Positions 1-7,302 of a DNA stretch of 46,562 bases are shown here, piece by piece (positions within the stretch are counted from its first letter, which is position 1; each line of letters starts with the position of its first letter). The DNA is from Victivallis vadensis. Its GTDB lineage: Bacteria > Verrucomicrobiota > Lentisphaeria > Victivallales > GWF2-50-93. The stretch is from contig CAMCYE010000013.1 of NCBI GenBank assembly GCA_945883805.1, positions 1 through 46,562 of the forward strand, read 5' to 3'. The notes under the pieces were generated by a model. The model worked only from the letters and a program-made list of their open reading frames with translations. It searched no databases and was not told the DNA's origin. A program made the translations under genes and the position numbers.

Positions 1-171
1 GACGAAAAAGCGACTTATCCGATGAAAGCAGGAATGTGTGTAAACTCGGACATCAGCTTGTTTGGTCATCCTGACGGCTCGAATCGGATTGAAGAAGGCT
101 TTGTCATCACTGGTAAAGATCCGGAATCGTTGACTCCGTACATACGGGAACTTGTGGCGAAAGGCGCGTGA
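1..171 (+). CDS. C-terminal fragment of an unidentified protein
   Basis: An open frame runs from the window edge to TGA at 169-171 and encodes 56 residues. It contains the string SDISLFGHPDGSNRIEEGF and ends YIRELVAKGA. The start lies outside the window. The smooth composition and clean stop suggest a real gene end, but I do not recognise the family from this tail. It is on the same strand as the downstream carbohydrate genes and could be the last member of an upstream operon. No function is proposed. Confidence 0.55.
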   Translation, partial: DEKATYPMKAGMCVNSDISLFGHPDGSNRIEEGFVITGKDPESLTPYIRELVAKGA

Positions 172-294
172 TCCCCGATTTCTAAAAATAAAAAAGAGGA
201 AGCAAAGCTTCCAATGGTCAAGGGCTGGCCCTTGTCGCCTCCCCGGGCGAGACCGGGGGCGCCGAAGGCGAAATTTTGTATATAGAAATTTGTA

Positions 295-323
295 TTTTTG
301 GAACGCCGGCAACTTGCCGGCAT
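295..323. repeat. REP-like unit, copy 1 (second copy at 35043-35071)
   Basis: A 29-base unit with the core gaacgccggcaacttgccgg, which folds as gccggcaa/ttgccggc. It is repeated without mismatch at 35043-35071 in the same orientation. Confidence 0.8.
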
Positions 324-338
324 GATTATTAAAAAAGC

Positions 339-401
339 GTGGTACAGGCGTCTCGCCTGTTCTTCAAGAAAAAACAAGAACAGGCGAGACGCCTGTACCA
401 C
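339..401. repeat. 26-bp perfect inverted repeat with 11-nt loop
   Basis: The left arm 339-364 and right arm 376-401 are exact reverse complements (core caggcgtctcgcctg), separated by an A-rich 11-nt loop. Each arm itself contains a short palindrome caggcg/cgcctg. No T-run follows, so it looks like a palindromic repeat element or bidirectional transcript end rather than a standard terminator. Confidence 0.8.
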
Positions 402-429
402 ATTAAGGCAGATGTCAGCAAGTTGTTTG

Positions 430-455
430 CCTGCACGCCTTAGGCGTACAAGCCT
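430..455. repeat. Second repeat unit, copy 1 (copy at 35248-35273)
   Basis: A 26-base unit beginning cctgcacgcct and ending gcgtacaagcct. It matches 35248-35273 at 24 of 26 positions. Both copies lie downstream of the 29-base REP unit and are followed by gcgaccaggg (471-480 and 35309-35318), so the units travel as a composite. Confidence 0.7.
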
Positions 456-740
456 ATGGCAGCGCCTACGGCGACCAGGGGTGGCGTTCCATCAAAACCC
501 GGCGGAAGCCGCCTAATTTTAACGTATAGGAATTTCGATATGAGTAATGCGGGCTTCCTGCCCCGTCGGATGACCGGGGTAGCCTGCAATTTCCCTTGTG
601 TTTCCATATTAATTTAACAACAGGCTGAAGCCTGTGTTACTAAGAGTTGCGGCTTTCTTGCCCCGTCGGACCTGTCCCGTCGGATGACTGGGATGACTGG
701 GGTGGCCGTCTAATTAAAAAAATAACAAAGAGGTGTAATC

Positions 741-1109
741 ATGAATGGTGGTGCAAAAACATGGTATTTTCCGGATGGCTATCTCCCGGAAAAGAATATG
801 AATGGAACAATGGAGGCGCATGAGGCGTTGATGTTGTTCAACACTTCGGCAAAAGATGCCGAGGTATTGATAGATGTTTATTTTTCGGACAGGGATCCCG
901 TGAAAGACATTCCGGTGAAAGTCGGAGCGGAACGAGTAATTGCGCTGCGGTTGGATCATCCGGAAGATCTGGGTGGTCTGAAAATTCCACCATTGACTCA
1001 ATATGCCCTGCGCATCCGTTCAAATATAAATATTGTCGTCCAGTTCGGACGCCTGGATACTACTCAAGACAATATGGCCTATTATTGTGGCATCGGACAC
1101 TGCGAATAG
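741..1109 (+). CDS. ASRT-family (sensory rhodopsin transducer-like) protein
   Basis: The 122-residue product matches the Anabaena sensory rhodopsin transducer family (Pfam ASRT) along its whole length. It has an N-terminal KTWYFPDGYLPE, a central MEAHEALMLFNT, an acidic DVYFSDRDPV strand, and a C-terminal IVVQFGRLDTTQDNMAYY. The family is a small soluble tetrameric beta-sandwich. Only the cyanobacterial member is tied to a rhodopsin, and homologues in non-photosynthetic bacteria tend to sit with sugar genes. The start is supported by gaggtg eight bases upstream. No opsin gene is in the window, so a cytoplasmic carbohydrate-linked or ligand-sensing role is the better inference. Family assignment is from recognised motifs, not a search. 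Confidence 0.8.
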   Translation: MNGGAKTWYFPDGYLPEKNMNGTMEAHEALMLFNTSAKDAEVLIDVYFSDRDPVKDIPVKVGAERVIALRLDHPEDLGGLKIPPLTQYALRIRSNINIVVQFGRLDTTQDNMAYYCGIGHCE

Positions 1110-1187
1110 CAGGAAACGCAAAGAGTATAGCTGATTACGTGTAGTTAAATAAAGCGTAATAAGATATAATAAGCATATACAGGAAGG

Positions 1188-1244
1188 GTGATTATTGGTT
1201 TTGGCGGTATGGGAAAACGGCCTGACATGGAAAAAGCGGATTAA
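1188..1244 (+). pseudogene. Fossil of a Gfo/Idh/MocA dehydrogenase 5' end
   Basis: A short in-frame stretch reads VIIGFGGMGKR, then PDMEKAD and a stop. It copies the first Rossmann strand and glycine loop of the intact dehydrogenase starting at 6081. The two DNA segments differ at only three positions over the first 32 bases (1188 onwards versus 6093 onwards), and similarity is lost soon after. It is best read as the remnant of a paralogous gene that was deleted, or a small duplication. It has no coding capacity now. Confidence 0.65.
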
Positions 1245-1289
1245 TGGTGATGATAATTCACAGGTGATAAACAAATAAAAGGAGGACGT

Positions 1290-1793
1290 ATGAGTATCAA
1301 GTTTCTAGTGGCGTTAGTGGTAGGTTTCCTGGCGTTGAGCGTAGTGGCGGATGACAAGATCATTCCTGACTTCAAGAATCTTGCCCCGGAATGGAGCATT
1401 ACTGGAAATGGTAAAATTGCGGAGGAGGACGGTTTTAAATACATAAAACTGGAAGCTCCTTCTGAAGGGGTCATTTCGGGGCTCGCATATAAGGATATCG
1501 CACTCACTGGGGTGAAACAGGTGAAGATATCATTAAAATACCGTACAAATGTTGCAGTTTCCTCAACTCATACTGGGGCATGGTTTCTAGTCGGGTTTAA
1601 AGGAGCTGGGGCGGACGGGAAGATCAAATTCGACGGGCTGTTCCTGACGAGTAGCAAGCAATGGGAGAAAGCTGAAAAGACCTTTAACATTCCGCCGTCA
1701 GCCAGCGCTTTATGGCTTGAACTCAGGCTTCAGGAAGCACGTGACGGCAACGTACTCGATGCAGGCGACATTTGCATTGAGCTGAAGAAATAG
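1290..1793 (+). CDS. Small secreted beta-rich protein, function unknown
   Basis: The 167-residue product has a short classical signal peptide (residues 1 to about 20, ending SVVADD). The rest is an alternating hydrophobic/polar strand pattern, with LEAPSEGVISGLAYKDI, VKISLKYRTN and AWFLVGFKG, like the jelly-roll of carbohydrate-binding modules. The ATG follows a strong aaaggaggacgt ribosome site. It lies 15 bases before the large DUF4838 gene, so the two are probably co-transcribed and act outside the cytoplasm. The CBM-like reading is structural inference; no family is recognised. Confidence 0.75.
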   Translation: MSIKFLVALVVGFLALSVVADDKIIPDFKNLAPEWSITGNGKIAEEDGFKYIKLEAPSEGVISGLAYKDIALTGVKQVKISLKYRTNVAVSSTHTGAWFLVGFKGAGADGKIKFDGLFLTSSKQWEKAEKTFNIPPSASALWLELRLQEARDGNVLDAGDICIELKK

Positions 1794-1808
1794 GGGATTT
1801 CCCATATT

Positions 1809-4800
1809 ATGAAATGTCTGCCCTCAATATCATTATCTGTCAGAAATGCGATGACTGTCGCTTTACTGGGAATTTTCTTTGCGTTACCACATGTCTCATG
1901 CGGTGATTCCAATGCTGATAAAACAGTGCTGGCGGAAAACAAACAAACGCGGTATACGATAATTCAGGCGGAACAATGCCCGGAGACGGAAAAATTCGCG
2001 GCAATCGAATTGTCAAATTATCTTGCAAAAGCCACAGGCGCATCATTCCCGATAGTTTCGGAAGCCTTGTTTTCCAGCAAGGGCGTTCCGTGCATATATG
2101 TGGGCTGGACAAAATATGCTGTGCAGAACGGCATTGACGTTTCCCGCCTTGGGGAAGAGGAATGGTTAATCCGGAGCATTGGCGATAACCTGGTTCTGAC
2201 TGGCGGACGGCCGAGAGGAACTATGTACGCCGTCTATGAGTTCCTGGAAAAGCAGGTCGGCTGCCACTGGCTGGACAAGGACACGGAAATTGTGCCATCC
2301 CTTCCTCAGTTATCTATAAGTAAACTTGATGTCAAAGGCAAACCGTTTTTCTGGCAGAGGGAAGTAATTGGAATCGCGGGATGCACAAATGAGCAATGGC
2401 AGTTCCTCCTTCGCAATAAAAACTGCCGATATGACTTGCTCGGTCGCGACACGTTAACCTACCCGCCTGCCGGTATGTTTTACCAGTTGTCGGGCTATCC
2501 CCGGAAGTCGCATTCTTTTTCCTATTTCGTCAACGCCAAAGATTGGTTTGCCTCGCATCCGGAATATTTTTCAATGGATGCCAACGGTAAGCGGATACCT
2601 GCATATGATGAGGGTGGCCCAGGTCAGCTTTGCCTGACTAATCCCGATGTCCGCCGCCTGACAAAAGCGAAATTAAGGGAATTCATTGCGAAGGATCGGG
2701 CCGAGGCTGCCCGGAAGGGATGTCCCCCCCCCAAGGTTTATGCGATCAACCATAATGACAAATACGATGCGCATTGCAAATGCGCCACTTGCCAGGTGAT
2801 TGCCAAAAAAGAAGGAGGCGAGAGTGGTCCGCTGATTGATTTCATAAATGAAGTGGCAGAGGATATCGAAAAAGATTATCCAGATGTCCTTGTCAGCACA
2901 CTCGCTTACAATTTGACTTCCACCCCTCCCAGAACTATCAGGCCGCGGAAAAACGTCATTATTGGTTGGTGTGACGTATATGTCGTGAGTGATATGCTCC
3001 GCCCTCTCAGCGATCCGCTCAACAGCAGGAACTACAAGGAGCTTGCCTCATGGAGCAAGGTGGCGCCGCGACTGGCAATCAGTGACGACTATTGGAGCCC
3101 GTTCGGTTATTATTCGCATTTCCCTGCGCCATACAGCATGATTCAGTGTCTAGGGCCGGACATCCGGTATTTTGCGGATTGCCACTCTGAAAGTTTTTTT
3201 GCGGAATCCCAAGATCATCTGGAAGCGGGGGAGCATTTCACACCTCTCAAGTTCTGGCTGGCCTATCAATTGCTAGTCAACCCGTATCAGCCTGCTGAGC
3301 CTCTGATCAAGATCTTCATGGATGGCTACTACGGAAATGCGGCGTCTGCAATGCATGATTATATGGACTATTTGCATAGGCGCATATTGGAAGAATCCGT
3401 CCCGCAGGTGCTGCGAGAGGCGCCTCATATGCTCAAATACCTTGATCTGAACTTCTTCATCAAGGCCGAGAAGTTTTTCGATGAGGCGGAATTGCAGGTT
3501 AAAGCTGGAACTCTGGAATCACGGCATGTCAGAAAAGAACGTCTGATTCTGGACGGGGCGTTGCTCCTCCTGTGGCCCTGGCTGGAACGGCGTTTGAAAC
3601 CGGATGAGAAAATGCCGTTCGACCATGAAACCGTATTGAAGCGTTATGATGAATATTGGCGGACGCATCAATACTACTCGCTTTTTTATTCCAAGGAATC
3701 CAAGGCGTACTCCCAGGAAGGTAAATTGCGGGAAAAAGTGGTCGGTCTTCTACGCGACCCGAAACTGCCGGAGCCCTTCAATAAGTTGCCTATACGTGAG
3801 ACGGCCGATTTCAACTGGCTTACTTTTGCACAATATTCGCCTGCCGTAAATTTCATTGATGACGCGGATGCAGCCGGAGGCATTGCGGCGGAACCTGCGG
3901 CGATGTCCGCCATTCAGGCCGCAGAGAAAAGCGGAGATAAGCCTGCAGGCGGTTCCTTCTTTGACAAGCCGTTGTCTTTCGGAGCGACTGGCGGGAGTAC
4001 CGTCACCCTGAAACCTGGGGATATCCCGCAGGACGGCAAGTATCATCTTCACAAGATCGGCTGGGTAGATGTCAAGCCTGGAACCGTGGTGTGGGCACTT
4101 GAGGGCAAAAGGTTGAGCGTGAACGTGGATCGCCTGTTCGTTCCAGGGGCGGAAACACCGGATGCCAACGCCTGGATCGCGTATGTTTCGCTGAAACTTA
4201 AAGGCCCGGCTTACGTGAAAAATTCGGCTGAACCTAATGGAGTCTGGATGGATCGGGTTCTGCTTGTGAAACCGCAGAAAGGGGAGGAGATTGATGCGGT
4301 GGAACTGGCCCGCAGGGCTGAAGCGAAGCGCAGACAGGAGCTTCGACCGTCTATTGCTGTCCCGCGTCTGCCGGAAAAGGCCGGCGGCGATCCGCTCAAG
4401 GTCAATTGGGGCGGCTCTGTGGGCCTTGGCGTGTTCTACACCATTTCAGGAACGCCTGAGACTCAAAGAATATCGGTCAAACTTGCTAACGACGGTGAGT
4501 ATCTGTATGTCCAACTTGAGGATAAGCTTGATCCTAGAATAACATTGAAAAGCGTAGCGGATGTTTTTTCCGGTGATGATTGGGAATTGCTGATTGCCGC
4601 AAAACGCGAGATACCATATCGTCAGATTGCAATAAGCCCGGAAGGCAAGAGCGTGGAATTGGCTTACGGTGAACCCGGCTGGGAAAGTGGCGTAAAGATG
4701 ATTTCAGACATCGGCGTTGAAGCGTGGAAGGTAAGCTTGGCATTTCCATTGGAGCGCCTGGTGCCGGGCGGAATCAGTCCAGGGCAGTCGGTTTATGTGA

Positions 4801-4898
4801 ATGTTTTGCGAGGAGGGAAAAAAGCATTTATATGGAGTCCGCTCTGGGGAGACAAGTTCCATACATTGGAGCATTTCGGGGAATGGAAACTGAAATGA
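1809..4898 (+). CDS. Secreted DUF4838 protein with GH67-N-like and CBM9-like domains
   Basis: A 1029-residue exported protein with an N-terminal hydrophobic signal (about 1-32). Residues about 45-165 resemble the non-catalytic N-terminal domain of GH67 alpha-glucuronidases (FAAIELSNYLAKATGASFPI; RGTMYAVYEFLEKQVGCHWL). About 180-520 is DUF4838, recognised by HPEYFSMDANGKRIP, QLCLTNPDVRR, the CKCATC pair and LIDFINEVAEDIEKDYPDV. The C-terminus (about 860-1029) is a CBM9-like beta-sandwich (LANDGEYLYVQLEDKLDP ... DDWELLIAA). Such proteins are abundant in Lentisphaerota and Planctomycetota and are thought to act on uronic-acid-containing polysaccharides, though the activity is not established. 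It lies in tandem with the small secreted protein upstream and the pseudopilin downstream. Confidence 0.88.
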   Translation: MKCLPSISLSVRNAMTVALLGIFFALPHVSCGDSNADKTVLAENKQTRYTIIQAEQCPETEKFAAIELSNYLAKATGASFPIVSEALFSSKGVPCIYVGWTKYAVQNGIDVSRLGEEEWLIRSIGDNLVLTGGRPRGTMYAVYEFLEKQVGCHWLDKDTEIVPSLPQLSISKLDVKGKPFFWQREVIGIAGCTNEQWQFLLRNKNCRYDLLGRDTLTYPPAGMFYQLSGYPRKSHSFSYFVNAKDWFASHPEYFSMDANGKRIPAYDEGGPGQLCLTNPDVRRLTKAKLREFIAKDRAEAARKGCPPPKVYAINHNDKYDAHCKCATCQVIAKKEGGESGPLIDFINEVAEDIEKDYPDVLVSTLAYNLTSTPPRTIRPRKNVIIGWCDVYVVSDMLRPLSDPLNSRNYKELASWSKVAPRLAISDDYWSPFGYYSHFPAPYSMIQCLGPDIRYFADCHSESFFAESQDHLEAGEHFTPLKFWLAYQLLVNPYQPAEPLIKIFMDGYYGNAASAMHDYMDYLHRRILEESVPQVLREAPHMLKYLDLNFFIKAEKFFDEAELQVKAGTLESRHVRKERLILDGALLLLWPWLERRLKPDEKMPFDHETVLKRYDEYWRTHQYYSLFYSKESKAYSQEGKLREKVVGLLRDPKLPEPFNKLPIRETADFNWLTFAQYSPAVNFIDDADAAGGIAAEPAAMSAIQAAEKSGDKPAGGSFFDKPLSFGATGGSTVTLKPGDIPQDGKYHLHKIGWVDVKPGTVVWALEGKRLSVNVDRLFVPGAETPDANAWIAYVSLKLKGPAYVKNSAEPNGVWMDRVLLVKPQKGEEIDAVELARRAEAKRRQELRPSIAVPRLPEKAGGDPLKVNWGGSVGLGVFYTISGTPETQRISVKLANDGEYLYVQLEDKLDPRITLKSVADVFSGDDWELLIAAKREIPYRQIAISPEGKSVELAYGEPGWESGVKMISDIGVEAWKVSLAFPLERLVPGGISPGQSVYVNVLRGGKKAFIWSPLWGDKFHTLEHFGEWKLK

Positions 4899-4949
4899 CA
4901 AGTTTTTTATGTTTATTTTTTTAGAAACAAAAAGAAAGGGAGGAGAATT

Positions 4950-5720
4950 ATGAGAAACGTCAGCAGTTTGATTGCCATAGAGGATTCTAAAAGTCGCAAC
5001 TCGTTGCGCCGCAACATGTTCACATTAATCGAGCTCTTGGTGGTGATAGCTATCATAGCGATCCTTGCCGGTATGTTGTTGCCCGCCCTTAGCAAAGCCA
5101 AGGACACGGCAAAAGCCTCAACCTGCAAGAACAACCTGAAGCAGTTAGGTTTGGCTTGGTTCATGTACGCTAACGACTACAATGATTATGTCCTGCGTTA
5201 TGATTCGGCAAAGGATATATCTATAACAACGGCCGCGCTGGCCTGGCATGAATATCTGACCCTGTCTGCCAATGCCATTCCAGTTAGCAGACTGGGTTCC
5301 ATATATACGAGTCCGATTCTGAGTTGTCCTTCCGATCCAACTCCCGATGCTATTTTTGCGAACAGTTATAATTATTATTTGAGTTATAGTTACAATTGGG
5401 GCATGGGCAACGGCAACACGGCAACTCGGACATGGAAAGGCTATCAGAGAATAACTCAGCCTAACCCATTATCAGCATATACTCTGGTTTTTGCAGATAA
5501 TACTAAGTATTTATATATCACAGGGAACCCCAGGGCTATGCGCTTTTTCAATCCCGGCACTATGGACAAAGGAAGATTTCGCATTCATGCTGGCGGTATG
5601 AATGCGACTTTTCCAGACGGGCATGTGGAGACCATAAACCAAGTGATGGGAGGATATGATGGCAATTGGGAGATGAACCTTTGGAACTATACAGCTGAAA
5701 CTGTGAAATTCTATAAATGA
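4950..5720 (+). CDS. Type II secretion-like pseudopilin, H-X9-DG family
   Basis: The 256-residue product has the prepilin methylation motif [20 protein letters not shown] near residue 24, including the conserved Glu at +5. This is followed by [20 protein letters not shown], the usual form in Lentisphaerota and Planctomycetota. Near the C-terminus [12 protein letters not shown] fits the H-X9-DG processing-associated motif exactly. The ATG at 4950 has a strong gggaggagaatt site and gives a 23-residue leader; an internal ATG at 5016 would give a two-residue leader. Many such proteins are encoded beside glycan-degradation genes and are thought to build surface filaments or secretion tips. The substrate link to the DUF4838 neighbour is inferred from adjacency. 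Confidence 0.9.
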   Translation: MRNVSSLIAIEDSKSRNSLRRNMFTLIELLVVIAIIAILAGMLLPALSKAKDTAKASTCKNNLKQLGLAWFMYANDYNDYVLRYDSAKDISITTAALAWHEYLTLSANAIPVSRLGSIYTSPILSCPSDPTPDAIFANSYNYYLSYSYNWGMGNGNTATRTWKGYQRITQPNPLSAYTLVFADNTKYLYITGNPRAMRFFNPGTMDKGRFRIHAGGMNATFPDGHVETINQVMGGYDGNWEMNLWNYTAETVKFYK

Positions 5721-5795
5721 GTATGCATTAGGCCGGAGACACAACAGGGTTTTTTGCAATTATTTTACAGGAGAAACAGAAAGGAAGGGAGACTT

Positions 5796-6077
5796 ATGAA
5801 AACCGTAGGCGTCATGGGCCTGCTCGACTCAATAGTTAATGATGGGAATCAATATCAATGGCATACAATATATTCAACAGTTGCGGACATCGCGCTTAAT
5901 GGGCATCATCATTTGTGCCACTATGGACGCGCCAACACCTGGTTTTTCGACTAATATGCGGAACCTATCAACATCGCTGGTGTCGCTGCTCTCATAAAGG
6001 ACGCAGTGGTATTGCCGGCCAACACCGTCGTTTACGCGCTGTCGGGAAAATTTGTAACTGTTACACGGAATATCTAA
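5796..6077 (+). pseudogene. Broken gene with an in-frame TAA, upstream of the dehydrogenase
   Basis: A good ribosome site (aaggaagggagactt) precedes ATG at 5796. The frame reads MKTVGVMGLLDSIVNDGN... to TAA at 5952-5954, then continues in the same frame with a protein-like stretch (AEPINIAGVAALIKDAVVLP, then ANTVVYALSGKFVTVT) to TAA at 6075-6077. Both halves look coding, which argues for a single nonsense mutation in a gene of about 93 codons, or an assembly error. I do not recognise the product. It ends three bases before the dehydrogenase ATG, so it was probably part of that operon. Confidence 0.55.
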
Positions 6078-6080
6078 TAT

Positions 6081-7295
6081 ATGAAAAGTATCGTGATTAT
6101 TGGTTTCGGCGGAATGGGGAAACGGCATGCCCTTGATATGGAAGAGTTCACTGGCCGCAAAATTCATGTGGCGGCAGTATGTGAACCGGACGACAAAAGA
6201 TATGCTCAAGGCTGCGAATGGTTGAAAAGCTCCCCTAAAAGATTCACAGACATAAAAATGATGCTGGACGAAATACGTCCTGACGGAGCAATAATTGCAT
6301 CGCCTAATTTTACCCATTGGGATAGCCTGAGTCACTTCAAAGGCAGGAATATTCCGCTGATCATCGAAAAACCGTTGGACAGCACGATGGATAAAATCTT
6401 TGAGATAGTCCGTTTTGCCGAATCCTATATTGCTCCGATAATGGTGCATCATGTAATGCGCTATTCCCCCATTGTAAGGAAAGCCAGACAGCTCATGGAA
6501 CAGAATGTGCTGGGCAAAGTGTGTTCCTTCCAGTTTCAGCAGACAACCCATGGCGCCCATTACCATAATTTCCGCAGGACAATGGCCACCGGCGGCGGAC
6601 AGTTGCTTGAGAAAGCAACCCATGATTTCGACATACTCCTGCATTTGATTCAGTCTAGACCCAAGCGTGTAGCTGCTATCTGCAAGCAGCAGTATTTCGG
6701 AGGTGATCGTCCTGACGATCTGCGTTGCAATGACTGCCCGGATATCGGAACCTGCCAGCAAAGAGACAACTACCCCAGGGAAAAGTCAGATACTCTCTGC
6801 ACGGACAATATGTGTGTTTTCGCAAAATGCGTGGATGTACCGGACAATGAGCTTTGCATGATCGAGCTGGACAACGGTGTTTTCGGTTCCTATTCAAATA
6901 CGTATTTTGTCTGGGGCGGGTACTTCTTTTCCAGAGTGTATCAGATAACTGGGACAGAGGCGGTGATGCGGATTTGCTTCACTATGCCTCATCCGGAGAA
7001 GGATCACTATGACGGCAAAATCGAAGTATATGGGAACAAAGGCTGGTATGAAAAATATGAGTTCGACTATGAAAAACGGATTCATTATAATGGTGCGCCG
7101 GGAGTGGCCGCGCATTTCCATGAACTGCTACTGGACAATGCCGCCAAGCCGTATTCGCCCGTAAATGAGGCGTTTGCGGCAGAATTAATCGCCATCGCCG
7201 CATATAAAGCCAATGACGCGGGGACATTCGTAAATGTACGCGATATGCTGCCCGGAGACATAAAGGCGTTTTTTGAAAAGACATTTTTACTGTGA
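6081..7295 (+). CDS. Gfo/Idh/MocA-family NAD(P)-dependent oxidoreductase with Cys cluster
   Basis: The 404-residue product has an N-terminal Rossmann domain with GFGGMGKRH (residues 8-16) and the family signature IIEKPL, whose E96-K97-P98 includes the catalytic lysine. The C-terminal domain carries GGGQLLEKATHDFD with the usual active-site His/Asp. The family oxidises or reduces sugars, cyclitols and amino-sugar derivatives. Unusually, residues 216-250 hold six cysteines (216, 219, 225, 240, 245, 250) in a loop between the HDFD motif and the last beta-sheet, which looks like a structural metal site. It is followed after seven bases by the racemase fusion. The natural substrate cannot be read from sequence; a sugar or uronate in this cluster is plausible. 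Confidence 0.88.
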   Translation: MKSIVIIGFGGMGKRHALDMEEFTGRKIHVAAVCEPDDKRYAQGCEWLKSSPKRFTDIKMMLDEIRPDGAIIASPNFTHWDSLSHFKGRNIPLIIEKPLDSTMDKIFEIVRFAESYIAPIMVHHVMRYSPIVRKARQLMEQNVLGKVCSFQFQQTTHGAHYHNFRRTMATGGGQLLEKATHDFDILLHLIQSRPKRVAAICKQQYFGGDRPDDLRCNDCPDIGTCQQRDNYPREKSDTLCTDNMCVFAKCVDVPDNELCMIELDNGVFGSYSNTYFVWGGYFFSRVYQITGTEAVMRICFTMPHPEKDHYDGKIEVYGNKGWYEKYEFDYEKRIHYNGAPGVAAHFHELLLDNAAKPYSPVNEAFAAELIAIAAYKANDAGTFVNVRDMLPGDIKAFFEKTFLL

Positions 7296-7302
7296 TGAAC
7301 AC

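Larger units (their letters stand above)
172..740. repeat. 570-bp intergenic region packed with hairpin repeats
   Basis: No convincing gene is present. In order it holds a small hairpin at 198-212 (ggaagc/gcttcc), another at 219-234 (caagggc/gcccttg), a REP-like unit at 295-323, a 26-bp perfect inverted repeat at 339-401, a second repeat unit at 430-455, and a split repeat (541-554 plus 581-593). The split repeat is interrupted by a ccccgtcggatgaccgggg hairpin, and related ccccgtcgg units recur near 660-700. Several units recur elsewhere in the window (35043-35318 and 38661-38691). This looks like a sink for mobile palindromic repeats between two operons. Confidence 0.75.

Noticed and set aside
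1..171. Assigning a specific enzyme family to the truncated first gene
   Set aside because: Only 56 C-terminal residues are visible and no motif is decisive; naming it would be a guess.
5874..6761. 295-codon open frame on the minus strand
   Set aside because: It lies antisense to the dehydrogenase gene and the broken gene before it, has an unlikely composition rich in His, Cys and Met, and resembles no family. It is a shadow of the coding strand.
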